Assembly: GCF_002294995.1 (NCBI RefSeq)
Contig: NZ_NSGF01000012.1
Span: forward strand, 118,508 to 182,507
Length of the DNA: 64,000 bases
From: Mesorhizobium sp. WSM3860
Lineage (GTDB): Bacteria > Pseudomonadota > Alphaproteobacteria > Rhizobiales > Rhizobiaceae
Direction: 5' to 3'
Part shown: positions 17,767-25,968 of the stretch, in pieces
How positions within the stretch are numbered: the first letter of the stretch is position 1
Layout of the letters: each line of letters opens with the position of its first letter
Translations under genes and position numbers: made by a program
Notes under the pieces: generated by a model
Seen by the model: only the letters and a program-made list of their open reading frames with translations
What the model was told of the DNA's origin: nothing
Database searches by the model: none

Positions 17767-17890
17767 CGCTTCGCGTCGTCGTACCCATGAGTTGACCCAG
17801 CGACATCCCGCCCAATCAGCCAAGGACGGCCGGGACATCCGCGATCTGGAAATAGGTTCGCTGGCTTCGCCGACAAGCTATGGAGGTGGT

Positions 17891-18151
17891 ATGCGCCGAT
17901 ATGTTGGAGTGATCCACAAGGAGATCGACAGCGACTTCGGGCTTTCTTTTCCCGATTTCCCGGGTCTCGTTACCGCCGGCCGGACAATGGCTGAAGTGCG
18001 TCGGCTCGCCGAGCCGGCGCTCGCCTTTCACGTCGAGGGGCTTATAGAGGACGGCTATCCCATTCCCGAGCCGACATCGCTCGAGCGTGTGGTAGCCGAG
18101 AGCGACCTGCTCGCTACTGTCCTGGTGCGTCTGAAGCTACGATGGAGTTAA
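17891..18151 (+). CDS. HicB-family antitoxin-like protein without a visible HicA
   Basis: This 86-residue protein reads as a HicB fold. The N-terminal strand and turn contain DSDFGLSFPDFPGLVTAG, then TMAEVRRLAEPALAFHVEGLIEDG, then IPEPTSLE. GGAGGT sits just before the ATG. HicB normally neutralises a HicA mRNA-interferase encoded next to it. The neighbours are the divergent recombinase gene on one side and a Cys-rich small frame on the other, so none resembles HicA. It may be an orphan regulator, or HicA may have been lost. Confidence 0.8.
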   Translation: MRRYVGVIHKEIDSDFGLSFPDFPGLVTAGRTMAEVRRLAEPALAFHVEGLIEDGYPIPEPTSLERVVAESDLLATVLVRLKLRWS

Positions 18152-18362
18152 CAGGTCGGCCGGGTTGAAGGTCGCGTGACTTCGGCGCCCCGGAGCCTGT
18201 CCCGTCGCACTCCACGCAGCGCACGCTTACGCCGGGACATCTATGCTCATGCGTTCCTGCCGGGCAGCAGTGGCCGTTCGAGCTCCGCCATCTCGGACAT
18301 TCGAACATCGTGCCGGTGCCGCCGCAACCCTGGCATTCACCTTCAGAAAATGCTTGTTCCAT
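18114..18362 (-). CDS. Possible small Cys-rich protein with CxxCxGTG motifs
   Basis: The frame of 82 residues starts MEQAFSEGECQGCGGTG. It holds two knuckles, CQGCGGTG and CVECDGTG, like those of the DnaJ zinc-binding region, plus further Cys and His between them. The 3' end overlaps the end of the HicB-like gene on the other strand by 38 bp, and no strong ribosome site is seen. The repeated knuckle is the only argument for a real gene. Confidence 0.4.
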   Translation of the reverse strand: MEQAFSEGECQGCGGTGTMFECPRWRSSNGHCCPAGTHEHRCPGVSVRCVECDGTGSGAPKSRDLQPGRPVNSIVASDAPGQ

Positions 18363-18709
18363 TTTGCCCAACCCGCGACGTCGCAACGCCGCAAACCCAA
18401 CGTGCGCTCGACTGGCCCCACCAGCCGTCTGCGAAATTCCCACAAGGCAATTAAGGTTCTTCTAAAACAGTGGTGACTTGCGGCCATCACCGGCTGGCCT
18501 AGACGAGGATCCTGGCCGCAGCGGTACGAAGGGCTTCACAATTAGCTCCCCCAACGTTTCCATTTTGGCCACCATGCTGTTCAACAGCCGGGAAACCATG
18601 ACTCAGTTCGTGAGCAGGATCCGCCGCCGTTCCGCCGCAATGCGAGCCCACTTCGGCCAGGTACGCCCCTGTTTCTTTTGGTCTTTGGGGCTTCGAAGGA
18701 GTTCTGGAG
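18363..18709. other. Intergenic, no convincing gene
   Basis: The stretch between the Cys-rich frame and the glycine-zipper lipoprotein has short frames on both strands but none with a ribosome site or recognisable domain. It should contain the lipoprotein promoter; I see no clear -35/-10 pair. Confidence 0.5.
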
Positions 18710-19030
18710 ATGATGATCAAGAAGGTTTTCGTGGCGGTTCTGATGACCGCAGCACTTGCCGGATGCGAGACCCAAACCGAGGGCCAGCAGCGCGCCACCA
18801 CCGGCGCGCTGATCGGCGGCGCCGGCGGCGCGCTTGTCGGCCAGGCCATCGGAGGAAATACCAAGAGCACCGTTATCGGCGCCGCGAGCGGCGCCCTGCT
18901 CGGCGCCGTCGTCGGCAGCGCCACCACCCCGCAGCGCCGCGGCGAGCAGCTCTGCCGCTATCGGGACCGCTACGACGGCAGCATCTACACCGCGCCTTGC
19001 GACGATCGGTATTACCGCGGCGACTATTGA
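18710..19030 (+). CDS. Glycine-zipper outer-membrane lipoprotein (17-kDa antigen-like)
   Basis: The 106-residue protein has a lipoprotein signal (AALAGC, Cys at residue 19). A glycine-zipper double hairpin follows (ALIGGAGGALVGQAIGG, then GAASGALLGAVVGSA), and the tail has CRYRDRYDG and CDDRYYRG. Family members sit in the outer membrane and help keep the envelope intact. The ATG at 18710 is directly followed by a second ATG; GGAG precedes by 5 nt. Confidence 0.85.
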   Translation: MMIKKVFVAVLMTAALAGCETQTEGQQRATTGALIGGAGGALVGQAIGGNTKSTVIGAASGALLGAVVGSATTPQRRGEQLCRYRDRYDGSIYTAPCDDRYYRGDY

Positions 19031-19053
19031 TATCGCCCGATCGGCTGATCTCC

Positions 19054-21168
19054 TTACCCGGGGAGATCAGCCGGTGAGGCTTGAATCGTTTGGAGCCGTT
19101 CTCTTTCAGCGGGTAAGCTCACTCGAAAGGCGCAAAGCAGACCGGACTCCTCATAGTTCAGGATCGTCCGGCCGGCATTTTCATGTTCGAACACCCGCTG
19201 CAGCAATTGCGTCCCAAACCCCTGCTTGCCAGGGGCGACAGGCGGCCCGCCTGTCTCACGCCACTCCAGTTCAAGGACCCGGTCGATCTCGCCTTCCGCG
19301 AGCTTCCATGAGATCGAGATCGATCCGGCCGTATTCGCGAGCGCTCCATATTTGATGGCGTTCGTCGTAAGCTCATGAAAGGCGAGGGCGAAGGAAAGCG
19401 CTACGTTGGGAGGGAGCCAAACCTGTTGGCCACTTAAATCAAACCGATCGAGCGGCGCATGAGGCTCGATCGAGGCGGCAATGAGCGTGCGGAGATCGGC
19501 ACCGCTCCAGTTCTCCCGGGTGAGGATGTCATGCGCCTTTGCCAGCGAGACAAGCCGGCTGGAAAGCGCCGCTCCGGCCTGGGCAAGACTGGTGGCGTTG
19601 CGGATTGTCTGGCTCGCTATCGCCTGAACCACGGCCAAGGTGTTCTTTACCCGGTGGTTTAGCTCGTTGACGAGCAGTTGACGCTGCTCCTCACCCCGCT
19701 TGCGCTCGGAGATGTCGAGGCTGATCTGCACCGCGCCTATGATTGACCCTTCCGCGCTGCGGATGGGTCTCGCGCTGGAAAGCAGGTACCGCTGCACTCC
19801 TGACGGCAGGGTATAGGCAAATTCTTCGCTGTTGGTTTCCTCGCCGCGCATCGCCCTACTCAGCGGGCGATCCTCCCGGCTGACCGGTTGGCCGTTCCTG
19901 TAGGCCAGCGTGTCGATCACGAGTTCGGGCTTGCCGAACGCTTTGCGAGACTCGGTCGGCATTCCCATGAGTTCCGCAGCGAACCGGTTGCGAATAACCT
20001 GGCGGGCCTCCGGGTCATAGGTAAACCAGACCGCCGCGGGCACCGTTTCCAGAACCGTTTCCAACTCGCGTGTGCGTTCTGCGATTGCGCGCCCGGCTTT
20101 GATCATCGCTTGCGCAATCGTGTCGAACTCGGCGACGGAGGTTGACATAGGTTCGACCTCGCTGCCGGTGCCGAGCGCATCGGCGCGCGCGGCCAGGTCG
20201 ACTGTGGCCTTGGTCAATCGCGCTCCGACGACGTACCCCAGAGCGAGTGAAATAAGCAGTGCGGTCAGGCCGGTTGCGCCAATCTGTGCGAGCGACCACC
20301 AGAGAGGTGCCTGAACATCCGAGAGCGGAACATTGGCGGTGTAGAACCAGTCGGAATAGGGGGACCGGTAATAACCAGCCAGCAGCGTGGTGCCTTCGAA
20401 ATTGCTAGCCCGGAAAGTACCGGCGCGGCCGACGATCTTTTCTACATATTCGGGCAAACCCGGCTTGCCGGTCCACTGATCGTGCAGCTTTGATCTCGCG
20501 ACGTACTTGCCCTCACGATCACCAACGCCGACCGTCCATCCTTCCGGTACCGCTGGCAGCATCACGAGGCGAACACGCTCAGTCGGAACCGATATCGAAA
20601 GCAGCAACGGCTCGCCCTTTGAGCCCGACACTTGCCTGGTAACTGCGATGCGATATTCGTTTTTTCCCGGCCCAGCGAAGACGTTGCTGACCAGCAGTCC
20701 GGCGAGTTCCAGTTGCTCGCGCTCCTCGCCCGTCAACTGTTCGGGCTTAGGCAACTGGGAGCCCTTGGCGGATTGGGTGCTGGCCAGGGCGCGCCCGTCG
20801 AGAGCACGCAGCGTGATCACCTGATCTGTGCCCTCGACGAGGCGGTTGGCTTCAATGCCAAAAGCCTGGAGATCGCCATTGGCGAGAGCAGGAGATCTAG
20901 CGAGGCCGTCAAGAAGGGTTTTCAGGTTTGCGAGTTCGCCGTCGACGACCAGCGACACCTGTCGGGCAGTCCATAGCGCCTCTTGTTCGATGCGCGACCG
21001 CTCATGCACGGCATAGGTAACAAACAAATAGGCAGCAAACAGCCAGACCGGCAACACGGCCGCTGCGATAAGGCCAAGCAGATGGGATCGTGCCGATCGA
21101 CGAGGCAAAATCTTGTCCCTTGTCCGACGCAACCTTTCCAACCATAGCCCCAAGCTGACGAACGACAA
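19054..21168 (-). CDS. HWE-family sensor histidine kinase with periplasmic Cache-like sensor and PAS
   Basis: This is a 704-residue membrane sensor. A transmembrane segment at about 28-53 and a second at about 292-315 enclose a periplasmic dCACHE-like domain. A HAMP-like linker and a PAS domain (about 370-490) come next. The HWE kinase core has the phospho-acceptor in ELNHRVKNT (H505), the HELTTNA box at 598-604 and WRETGG at 636-641, the marks of HWE/HisKA_2 kinases. No response regulator gene is adjacent, so the partner is elsewhere. The gene converges on the glycine-zipper lipoprotein. The ligand is unknown. Confidence 0.92.
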   Translation of the reverse strand: MSFVSLGLWLERLRRTRDKILPRRSARSHLLGLIAAAVLPVWLFAAYLFVTYAVHERSRIEQEALWTARQVSLVVDGELANLKTLLDGLARSPALANGDLQAFGIEANRLVEGTDQVITLRALDGRALASTQSAKGSQLPKPEQLTGEEREQLELAGLLVSNVFAGPGKNEYRIAVTRQVSGSKGEPLLLSISVPTERVRLVMLPAVPEGWTVGVGDREGKYVARSKLHDQWTGKPGLPEYVEKIVGRAGTFRASNFEGTTLLAGYYRSPYSDWFYTANVPLSDVQAPLWWSLAQIGATGLTALLISLALGYVVGARLTKATVDLAARADALGTGSEVEPMSTSVAEFDTIAQAMIKAGRAIAERTRELETVLETVPAAVWFTYDPEARQVIRNRFAAELMGMPTESRKAFGKPELVIDTLAYRNGQPVSREDRPLSRAMRGEETNSEEFAYTLPSGVQRYLLSSARPIRSAEGSIIGAVQISLDISERKRGEEQRQLLVNELNHRVKNTLAVVQAIASQTIRNATSLAQAGAALSSRLVSLAKAHDILTRENWSGADLRTLIAASIEPHAPLDRFDLSGQQVWLPPNVALSFALAFHELTTNAIKYGALANTAGSISISWKLAEGEIDRVLELEWRETGGPPVAPGKQGFGTQLLQRVFEHENAGRTILNYEESGLLCAFRVSLPAERERLQTIQASPADLPG

Positions 21169-21332
21169 GCGTCGATCAACTCTCGCGCAGATATCGTGAC
21201 TCCGCAGCGGCCTTCGAAGGCGGCTGGGCTCATCGTTAACCTTCGATGCAGGGAGACGCTGCGCTCCCTCGCGTCATTTTTTTGTACGCTTTGCGATGTA
21301 GTACGTTTGCGGCGGGCTGCGAGGAGGTCGAG

Positions 21333-21947
21333 ATGATGACAAGCCTTGCCGGCGCGCTGAAAGACCGTGGCAAGCGGGCTGTGAAGCGGCTGATTGGTTA
21401 TGATTCCCGCAACTGGCTGCGGATCCGCCAGATCGAAGCGTTCACCACTTTCCTCGAAGCAGCAAACCGCAAATCCCGCGATGTGATCGAGATCTCGCCG
21501 GGTTGGAACCGCTACTGGCGGGCGATGTGTCCAAACTATCGGTCCGTCGATTTCCCCGAATTTGACATCTGCCGCGACCGCACCGAAGAGCAATTTTCCA
21601 TCGTCATCGCCGACCAGGTGCTCGAGCACGTGCAGCGGCCGCTCGCGGCCGCCGCCAACATCCATGCAATGACCAAACAAGGCGGTTGGGCGATGGTGGC
21701 GACACCCTTCCTGTTCAGGGTGCACGCCCGGCCGCATGACTACAACCGCTGGACGCCGGCGGGATTGAAGCAGGTCATGATCGAAGGCGGCTTCGCAGAA
21801 AATGACGTGCAGGTCTTCGGCTGGGGCAACAAGGCCTGCGCGAGGGCGCACATCGGCGGGCCGGTGCGGGCCTATGGCTTATGGCGGGATCTCAGCAACG
21901 ACGAGGAGTACCCGCTGATGGTGTGGGCTTTCGCGAAGAAAGCATGA
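21333..21947 (+). CDS. Class I SAM-dependent methyltransferase
   Basis: The 204-residue protein has a diverged SAM-binding start (DVIEISPGWNRYWRAM) and the conserved ADQVLEHVQRPLAAAANIHAM segment, as in Methyltransf_11/23-type enzymes. MVATPFLFRVHARPHDYNRW follows, a pattern of methyltransferases found in sugar or lipid modification loci. The ATG at 21333 has GAGGAGG about 6 nt upstream; the longer frame from 21246 is rejected. The substrate cannot be inferred from the neighbours, a sensor kinase and a diguanylate cyclase. Confidence 0.8.
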   Translation: MMTSLAGALKDRGKRAVKRLIGYDSRNWLRIRQIEAFTTFLEAANRKSRDVIEISPGWNRYWRAMCPNYRSVDFPEFDICRDRTEEQFSIVIADQVLEHVQRPLAAAANIHAMTKQGGWAMVATPFLFRVHARPHDYNRWTPAGLKQVMIEGGFAENDVQVFGWGNKACARAHIGGPVRAYGLWRDLSNDEEYPLMVWAFAKKA

Positions 21948-22090
21948 GCAGATCGCGGCTCAGGAGCTGGTTGCCATGCGATCGCCGCTCGAAATCAAAT
22001 CTTCATCATAACTAGGCATGCTAGCGCGTTCTTTTGCGATCCAATGGGTCAGACGAGTTCGACGAGGAAGCGTTCTAGAGCTTAGCGGCC

Positions 22091-23347
22091 GTGTCAGATC
22101 TGATGCACCTCGAGGGGCACGATAACCCCGCCCTCGCCGCCGAAGTCGACCGGCTTCTGGCGCGCCGCACGCGCGACATCCGTCTAAAAGGCGAGATAAA
22201 GAACCTCTTTCGAGCACGTGTCTGGTCGCAAACGGCGAAAATCATTCGCTCTTGGATGACCTGGGTGGCCTTGCTTGACGTGCTGACCCTGGCGCTCAAC
22301 ATGCTGATTCTGCCAAGGTCTGTCGCGCACTCCATGCTCCTGCCGGGGGCCATCATTCCGCCAGTGGCAGTAGCCGTTGTTTTTGCGTGGCGAAAACCGC
22401 AGGCGGCCTGGCTGCAAGGAACTTCCCTGATTGCGGGCATGTTCCTCATCCTGCTGTCCGTCGCATTGGTCGGCGTAAGCGCCGGCGGCGAGTTCTATGA
22501 AGGGCAATTGAATGTCATGCTGTTCGTGGCCATTACCGCCATCATCATCTTCGGTATCCCGCTGGCCTGGACTGTGGCCATCGCCGGGCTCGCGCTCGGG
22601 CTCTATCTCCTGTTTCAGCTGCAGAACCCGGCCATCGGATTCGGGAGCGCCGTGGCTGCGACCCTGTTCTTCGCGAGCGGTATCTTCGCAACCGTCGCCG
22701 CGCGGCGCATCATGACAATTCTTGCTCAGAAGACTTTCCTGTTTGAGCTGCGTGATCGGCGCAGGGTAGCCGAACTGGCCAAGGCGAACCAGCGGTTGGA
22801 AATGCTGGCAAGGACCGATCCGCTCACCGGCATCGCCAACCGGCGCTGGATGACGGAAACGCTCGGCCGTATCTGGGGAAGCGACCGACGCTGCCTCGAC
22901 GGTGCGGCAATGCTCATGTGCGACATCGACCACTTCAAGAAGCTCAACGATCACCTCGGGCATGCCGAAGGCGACCGCTGTCTGGTCGAGGTCGCCAGAA
23001 TCATCCAGGAAAACGTCAGACGCGATCACGATCACGTGGCCCGCTACGGCGGCGAAGAGTTCCTCGTGCTTTTGCCTGGGGTGACCGAGGAAGAGGCGAC
23101 CTCGGTTGCCGAACGCATTCGAAAGAGCATTGAGGCCGCAGCCATCCCCAACCCAGGCTCTCGCGCTCGCCGCGTCACGCTCAGCATTGGAGTTGCGGTT
23201 CAGACCGCTGACGAGGCCGTCTCGCCGGAGCAGCTACAGCGTCAAGCGGACGCAGCGCTCTACCTCGCGAAGGAAAGAGGCCGCAACCGAATTGTGCTCC
23301 GCAGACCGGAGTCTGAAGAACGCAGACCCATTCGGTCCACACGATAA
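22091..23347 (+). CDS. Membrane diguanylate cyclase (GGDEF)
   Basis: The 418-residue protein has about six membrane segments between residues 55 and 205 and a short coiled linker (AELAKANQRLEMLARTDPLTG). The GGDEF domain has GGEEF at 320-324, so it should make c-di-GMP from two GTP. An RDHD at 311-314 matches the RxxD inhibitory site, so product feedback is likely. No EAL domain is present. As cargo in a prophage with a sensor kinase and surface proteins, it could alter the host's motile or sessile state; that is inference. Confidence 0.92.
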   Translation: MSDLMHLEGHDNPALAAEVDRLLARRTRDIRLKGEIKNLFRARVWSQTAKIIRSWMTWVALLDVLTLALNMLILPRSVAHSMLLPGAIIPPVAVAVVFAWRKPQAAWLQGTSLIAGMFLILLSVALVGVSAGGEFYEGQLNVMLFVAITAIIIFGIPLAWTVAIAGLALGLYLLFQLQNPAIGFGSAVAATLFFASGIFATVAARRIMTILAQKTFLFELRDRRRVAELAKANQRLEMLARTDPLTGIANRRWMTETLGRIWGSDRRCLDGAAMLMCDIDHFKKLNDHLGHAEGDRCLVEVARIIQENVRRDHDHVARYGGEEFLVLLPGVTEEEATSVAERIRKSIEAAAIPNPGSRARRVTLSIGVAVQTADEAVSPEQLQRQADAALYLAKERGRNRIVLRRPESEERRPIRSTR

Positions 23348-23375
23348 TTCCCAGGGGCAGTCGGGCCCTAAACCT

Positions 23376-23627
23376 TCAGCAAGCAATCGCCAGTTCGGGC
23401 TCAAGCACTGGCACTACCCCGTTGGCGTAGAGGACCACGGCATCCTCGAACTCTCCGGTGGAAGGATCCCCAGTCCGACTGAACGCAACCACGCCGGCAG
23501 AGCTCGCCGCCAGTTTTTCTGCCAGCCGTAGCGCGTGTTCGACGTCCTGAACCTCGACCGCTTCTCCCGGTGTGATTGCCCCTTTGGACGTCAGCCTGAA
23601 ACTCTGAACCACAAAATACGTCAGCAA
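23376..23627 (-). CDS. Small conserved rhizobial protein of unknown function
   Basis: This 83-residue protein begins with strand-like TYFVVQSF, then a helix (EHALRLAEKLAASSAG) and VVAFSRTGDPSTGEFEDAVVL. I recognise this as a recurrent small hypothetical family in rhizobia, with no known function. The TTG start at 23627 is supported by a perfect AAGGAGG with about 6 nt spacing. Operator copy 2 lies about 130 bp upstream. Confidence 0.75.
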   Translation of the reverse strand: MLTYFVVQSFRLTSKGAITPGEAVEVQDVEHALRLAEKLAASSAGVVAFSRTGDPSTGEFEDAVVLYANGVVPVLEPELAIAC

Positions 23628-23742
23628 TGCCGCCTCCTTAGCCGCGTCAATCTGACTCAGTCATTGGAACAAAACAAGTACAAACCTGGCGGGCCAGTGC
23701 GACAAATCCACAGCCCAGAGCTGCAGCTCTCACCTACTCGAC

Positions 23743-23777
23743 TTGACAAGGTAAGGTAGGTAGGTAATACCTACCAT
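23743..23777 (+). promoter_or_regulatory. Operator palindrome copy 2 overlapping a rightward promoter
   Basis: The palindrome GGTAGGTA-A-TACCTACC spans 23759-23775; 23756-23777 is the exact reverse complement of 8690-8711. A consensus -35 TTGACA at 23743-23748 and a TAATAC at 23765-23770, spaced 16 bp, make a rightward promoter whose -10 lies inside the operator. A repressor bound here would block it. The transcript would run antisense across the 23811-24155 gene toward the HD-hydrolase and integrase genes. Confidence 0.7.
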
Positions 23778-23810
23778 TACGATATCACGAGTTGGAGCCA
23801 GCAGGTGGAA

Positions 23811-24155
23811 TCAATCCTTGAAACGCAGGAGTCCGGAGACCTTGGCTCCGCTCGGTCCGTAAAGCATCAGCACCGCGGCGCAGCCGAGGCCCTCGTCCTT
23901 ACCGTCCCAGGCCCGAACGGTCTCCTCGATCTTAGTCCGAATGACGGCGGCAACGGTCGGGTCGTCGAGCTTGACATCCTCGTCGGCGAACATCAGGGCC
24001 ATGGCGCCTTCATTGATTTCCAGCTTCGGACAGATCTTGGTGCCGGCGATCGCTTGCCCGACATGGGACATAACCGCCAATTGCCCGTCGCTGTAGGCAA
24101 AGGCCGGACCCGGCAAGACGAACAACGCCACGGCAGCCCGCACCAGCTTTCTCAT
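23811..24155 (-). CDS. Small secreted protein of unknown function
   Basis: The 114-residue precursor begins MRKLVRAAVALFVLPGPAFA, a cleavable signal peptide. The mature part has two Cys (TKICPK and GLGCAAVLM) that may form a disulfide, and it ends RFKD. AGGGG precedes the Met at 24155; the frame extends to 24197 but the signal peptide starts at this Met. It lies antisense to the presumed operator-2 transcript. No family is recognised. Confidence 0.6.
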   Translation of the reverse strand: MRKLVRAAVALFVLPGPAFAYSDGQLAVMSHVGQAIAGTKICPKLEINEGAMALMFADEDVKLDDPTVAAVIRTKIEETVRAWDGKDEGLGCAAVLMLYGPSGAKVSGLLRFKD

Positions 24156-24310
24156 CCAATCACCCCTGCCCGTGGTTCGCGGTTCGAACGCTATCACAAG
24201 GACGAAGCCGTCGCGAAGCGGCTCGCCTCACTTGCCTTCATTGCCGCCACCCTATTCTGCGCCGCCGTCACCGTCGGCGCGCTCTGATTTTTCGTTCAAG
24301 GAGACCCGTC

Positions 24311-24826
24311 TTGCTCGATCAAGCCCGACGTTCATCGCAAACCCGCCGCGAGTTTCCGGAAGCCACGGTCGAGGCCCATCCGCGCTGCCTGGAAATGGCA
24401 GAGGCGATGCGCGATCTCTTCGCTGTTGGCGGCGGCGTCCGGCTCGAAGACCTCATCGGCGCCGGCTTCACAAGCGCCGAAATCATCGAATTTCAGGACA
24501 GCGCCGCACGCCTCGCTTTGCTCGCCAGCACCAAGCAGATCAGCATCCGCCCCGATTTGCTTGCAGACATGATTGAGAAGGCCCGGCACGCAGCGCCCAA
24601 TCGGCCACCGCTGCCCGGCGGCGCGGAGCCTACACAGAGCCTCATCCTGGCCTGGGGCCAATATTGTGCCGCCCGCGGCGCCTTGCTGCTCGACCCCTGG
24701 TCTGGTCAACGCGAGCGCTGCATTTCCGTGCTGTCGGGCTATCTCGAGCGGCTGCCGATCTTCCCGGCCATCCGGTCGAGCGTTATCACCGCCGTCGAAG
24801 CAGCTATGCCGCGGGTGCACCAATGA
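24311..24826 (+). CDS. Phage-associated protein of unknown function
   Basis: The 171-residue protein has a TTG start supported by AAGGAGA at 8 nt. The N-terminal part includes RLEDLIGAGFTSAEIIEFQD, a helix-turn pattern of the sort seen in DNA-binding or UBA-like folds. The rest is helical without known motifs. Its stop overlaps the start of the HD-domain gene (ATGA), so the two are coupled. It is first in the rightward unit ending with the integrase and lies downstream of operator copy 2. Confidence 0.65.
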   Translation: MLDQARRSSQTRREFPEATVEAHPRCLEMAEAMRDLFAVGGGVRLEDLIGAGFTSAEIIEFQDSAARLALLASTKQISIRPDLLADMIEKARHAAPNRPPLPGGAEPTQSLILAWGQYCAARGALLLDPWSGQRERCISVLSGYLERLPIFPAIRSSVITAVEAAMPRVHQ

Positions 24827-25509
24827 GGTCCGCCAGCAACGCGCGTAGCGGTGGCCCCGCCATCATACCAACCTTCAAGCCGGATGGGTCGGCCTTCGAC
24901 CTGCTCGAACCGAAGGCGTCCGACATCAGCTTCGCCGATATGGCCAACACGCTGTCCAAGCTGGCCCGGTTCAACGGTCTGTATCGCTGCCCGGCCTACT
25001 CTGTGGCGCAGCACTCGGTGATGGGCGCCGACGCGCTGTTCCGCGAAACCGGCGACGGCGTGGCTGCCGGCTATTTCCTTCTTCATGACGGGCATGAATA
25101 CGCGCTGGGGGATATCACCAGGCCGGCAGTCGACCTCATTCAGCATCACATCGGTCGGCTAGCGAAAGACGCCGGATTGGCTGCAGACTTCATCGATCAG
25201 CTCGCCCACCGCGCGATCGCATCTGTTAAGCGCAGCATCGACGTTGCGATCTATCAGGCGGCTGAACTGCCAGACATCCATGCCGTGCCGGCCTACGGCC
25301 GTCAGATCCGCGAGATGGACGATCGCATGCTGGTTGCCGAGGCCGTGGCCCTGTTCGGAGCAAGGCCCGACAGTCCCTGTCTGCCGCGCGTTTCGCTGCC
25401 TCCGCCAAAGCTTGTCGGTGCGATCGCACCGTGGGGGGCCATGAAGGCAGAGCTTGCCTTCATCGACCGCCTGCAGCGCTATCTCGGTATCGCAGCGCGG
25501 ACGTGCTGA
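24823..25509 (+). CDS. HD-domain phosphohydrolase (YfbR-like 5'-nucleotidase family)
   Basis: The 228-residue protein has the HD signature. AQHSVMGAD supplies the first His, and LLHDGHEYALGDITRPAV supplies the HD pair and a later Asp. RFNGLYRCPAYSVAQHS before it is typical of YfbR-like deoxynucleoside monophosphatases common in phages. Such enzymes dephosphorylate dNMPs and may shift host nucleotide pools. The start at 24823 overlaps the stop of the upstream gene. Confidence 0.82.
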   Translation: MRSASNARSGGPAIIPTFKPDGSAFDLLEPKASDISFADMANTLSKLARFNGLYRCPAYSVAQHSVMGADALFRETGDGVAAGYFLLHDGHEYALGDITRPAVDLIQHHIGRLAKDAGLAADFIDQLAHRAIASVKRSIDVAIYQAAELPDIHAVPAYGRQIREMDDRMLVAEAVALFGARPDSPCLPRVSLPPPKLVGAIAPWGAMKAELAFIDRLQRYLGIAARTC

Positions 25510-25551
25510 ACGTGCAGGTATTGGCATGAAAACCAGCGGCAACTGCACTCG

Positions 25552-25968
25552 ATGAACGGGTCCGACGACTATACGGAAAACGCGCCGCTGCGGCTGGACA
25601 TCGCGGCCCGGATTGCTTTTCCTGATGGCTCGATGGGCCCAGCCGGTTTGCGCAAGGAGCGCGACCGCGGGCGATTAGAGACGGAAATCATCGCCGGCAA
25701 GGAATACACCACACTCGCAGCAATCGGGAGAATGCGAAAGCAATGCCGCGTCCAAGCAAAGGAATTCGACTCGTCTGGCGGTCCGAGAGCCGAAAGGCCG
25801 ACGGCAGCTTGCGCAGCAAAGCCGCCTGGTACATCGAGGATGCCGGAAGACGACATCCCACTGGCTGCGGCAAGAGCGAGCTTGTTGAAGCTCAAAGGCG
25901 GCTCGCCGAATACATCAACGAACAACATCAGCCGACGCGTCAGCGCAACCGCGACCCGGACCAAGTAA
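25552..25968 (+). CDS. Excisionase-like small protein overlapping the integrase gene
   Basis: The frame encodes 138 residues. The first half reads LRLDIAARIAFPDGSMGPAGLRKE, then RGRLETEIIAGKEYTTLAAIGRMRKQCR, a HTH/MerR-like layout with the conserved wording I know from small genes in front of rhizobial tyrosine integrases. The second half is Ser/Pro/Thr-rich and disordered. The last 226 bases overlap the integrase start in another frame. The protein probably directs excision or represses the integrase promoter; direct proof is lacking. Confidence 0.7.
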   Translation: MNGSDDYTENAPLRLDIAARIAFPDGSMGPAGLRKERDRGRLETEIIAGKEYTTLAAIGRMRKQCRVQAKEFDSSGGPRAERPTAACAAKPPGTSRMPEDDIPLAAARASLLKLKGGSPNTSTNNISRRVSATATRTK

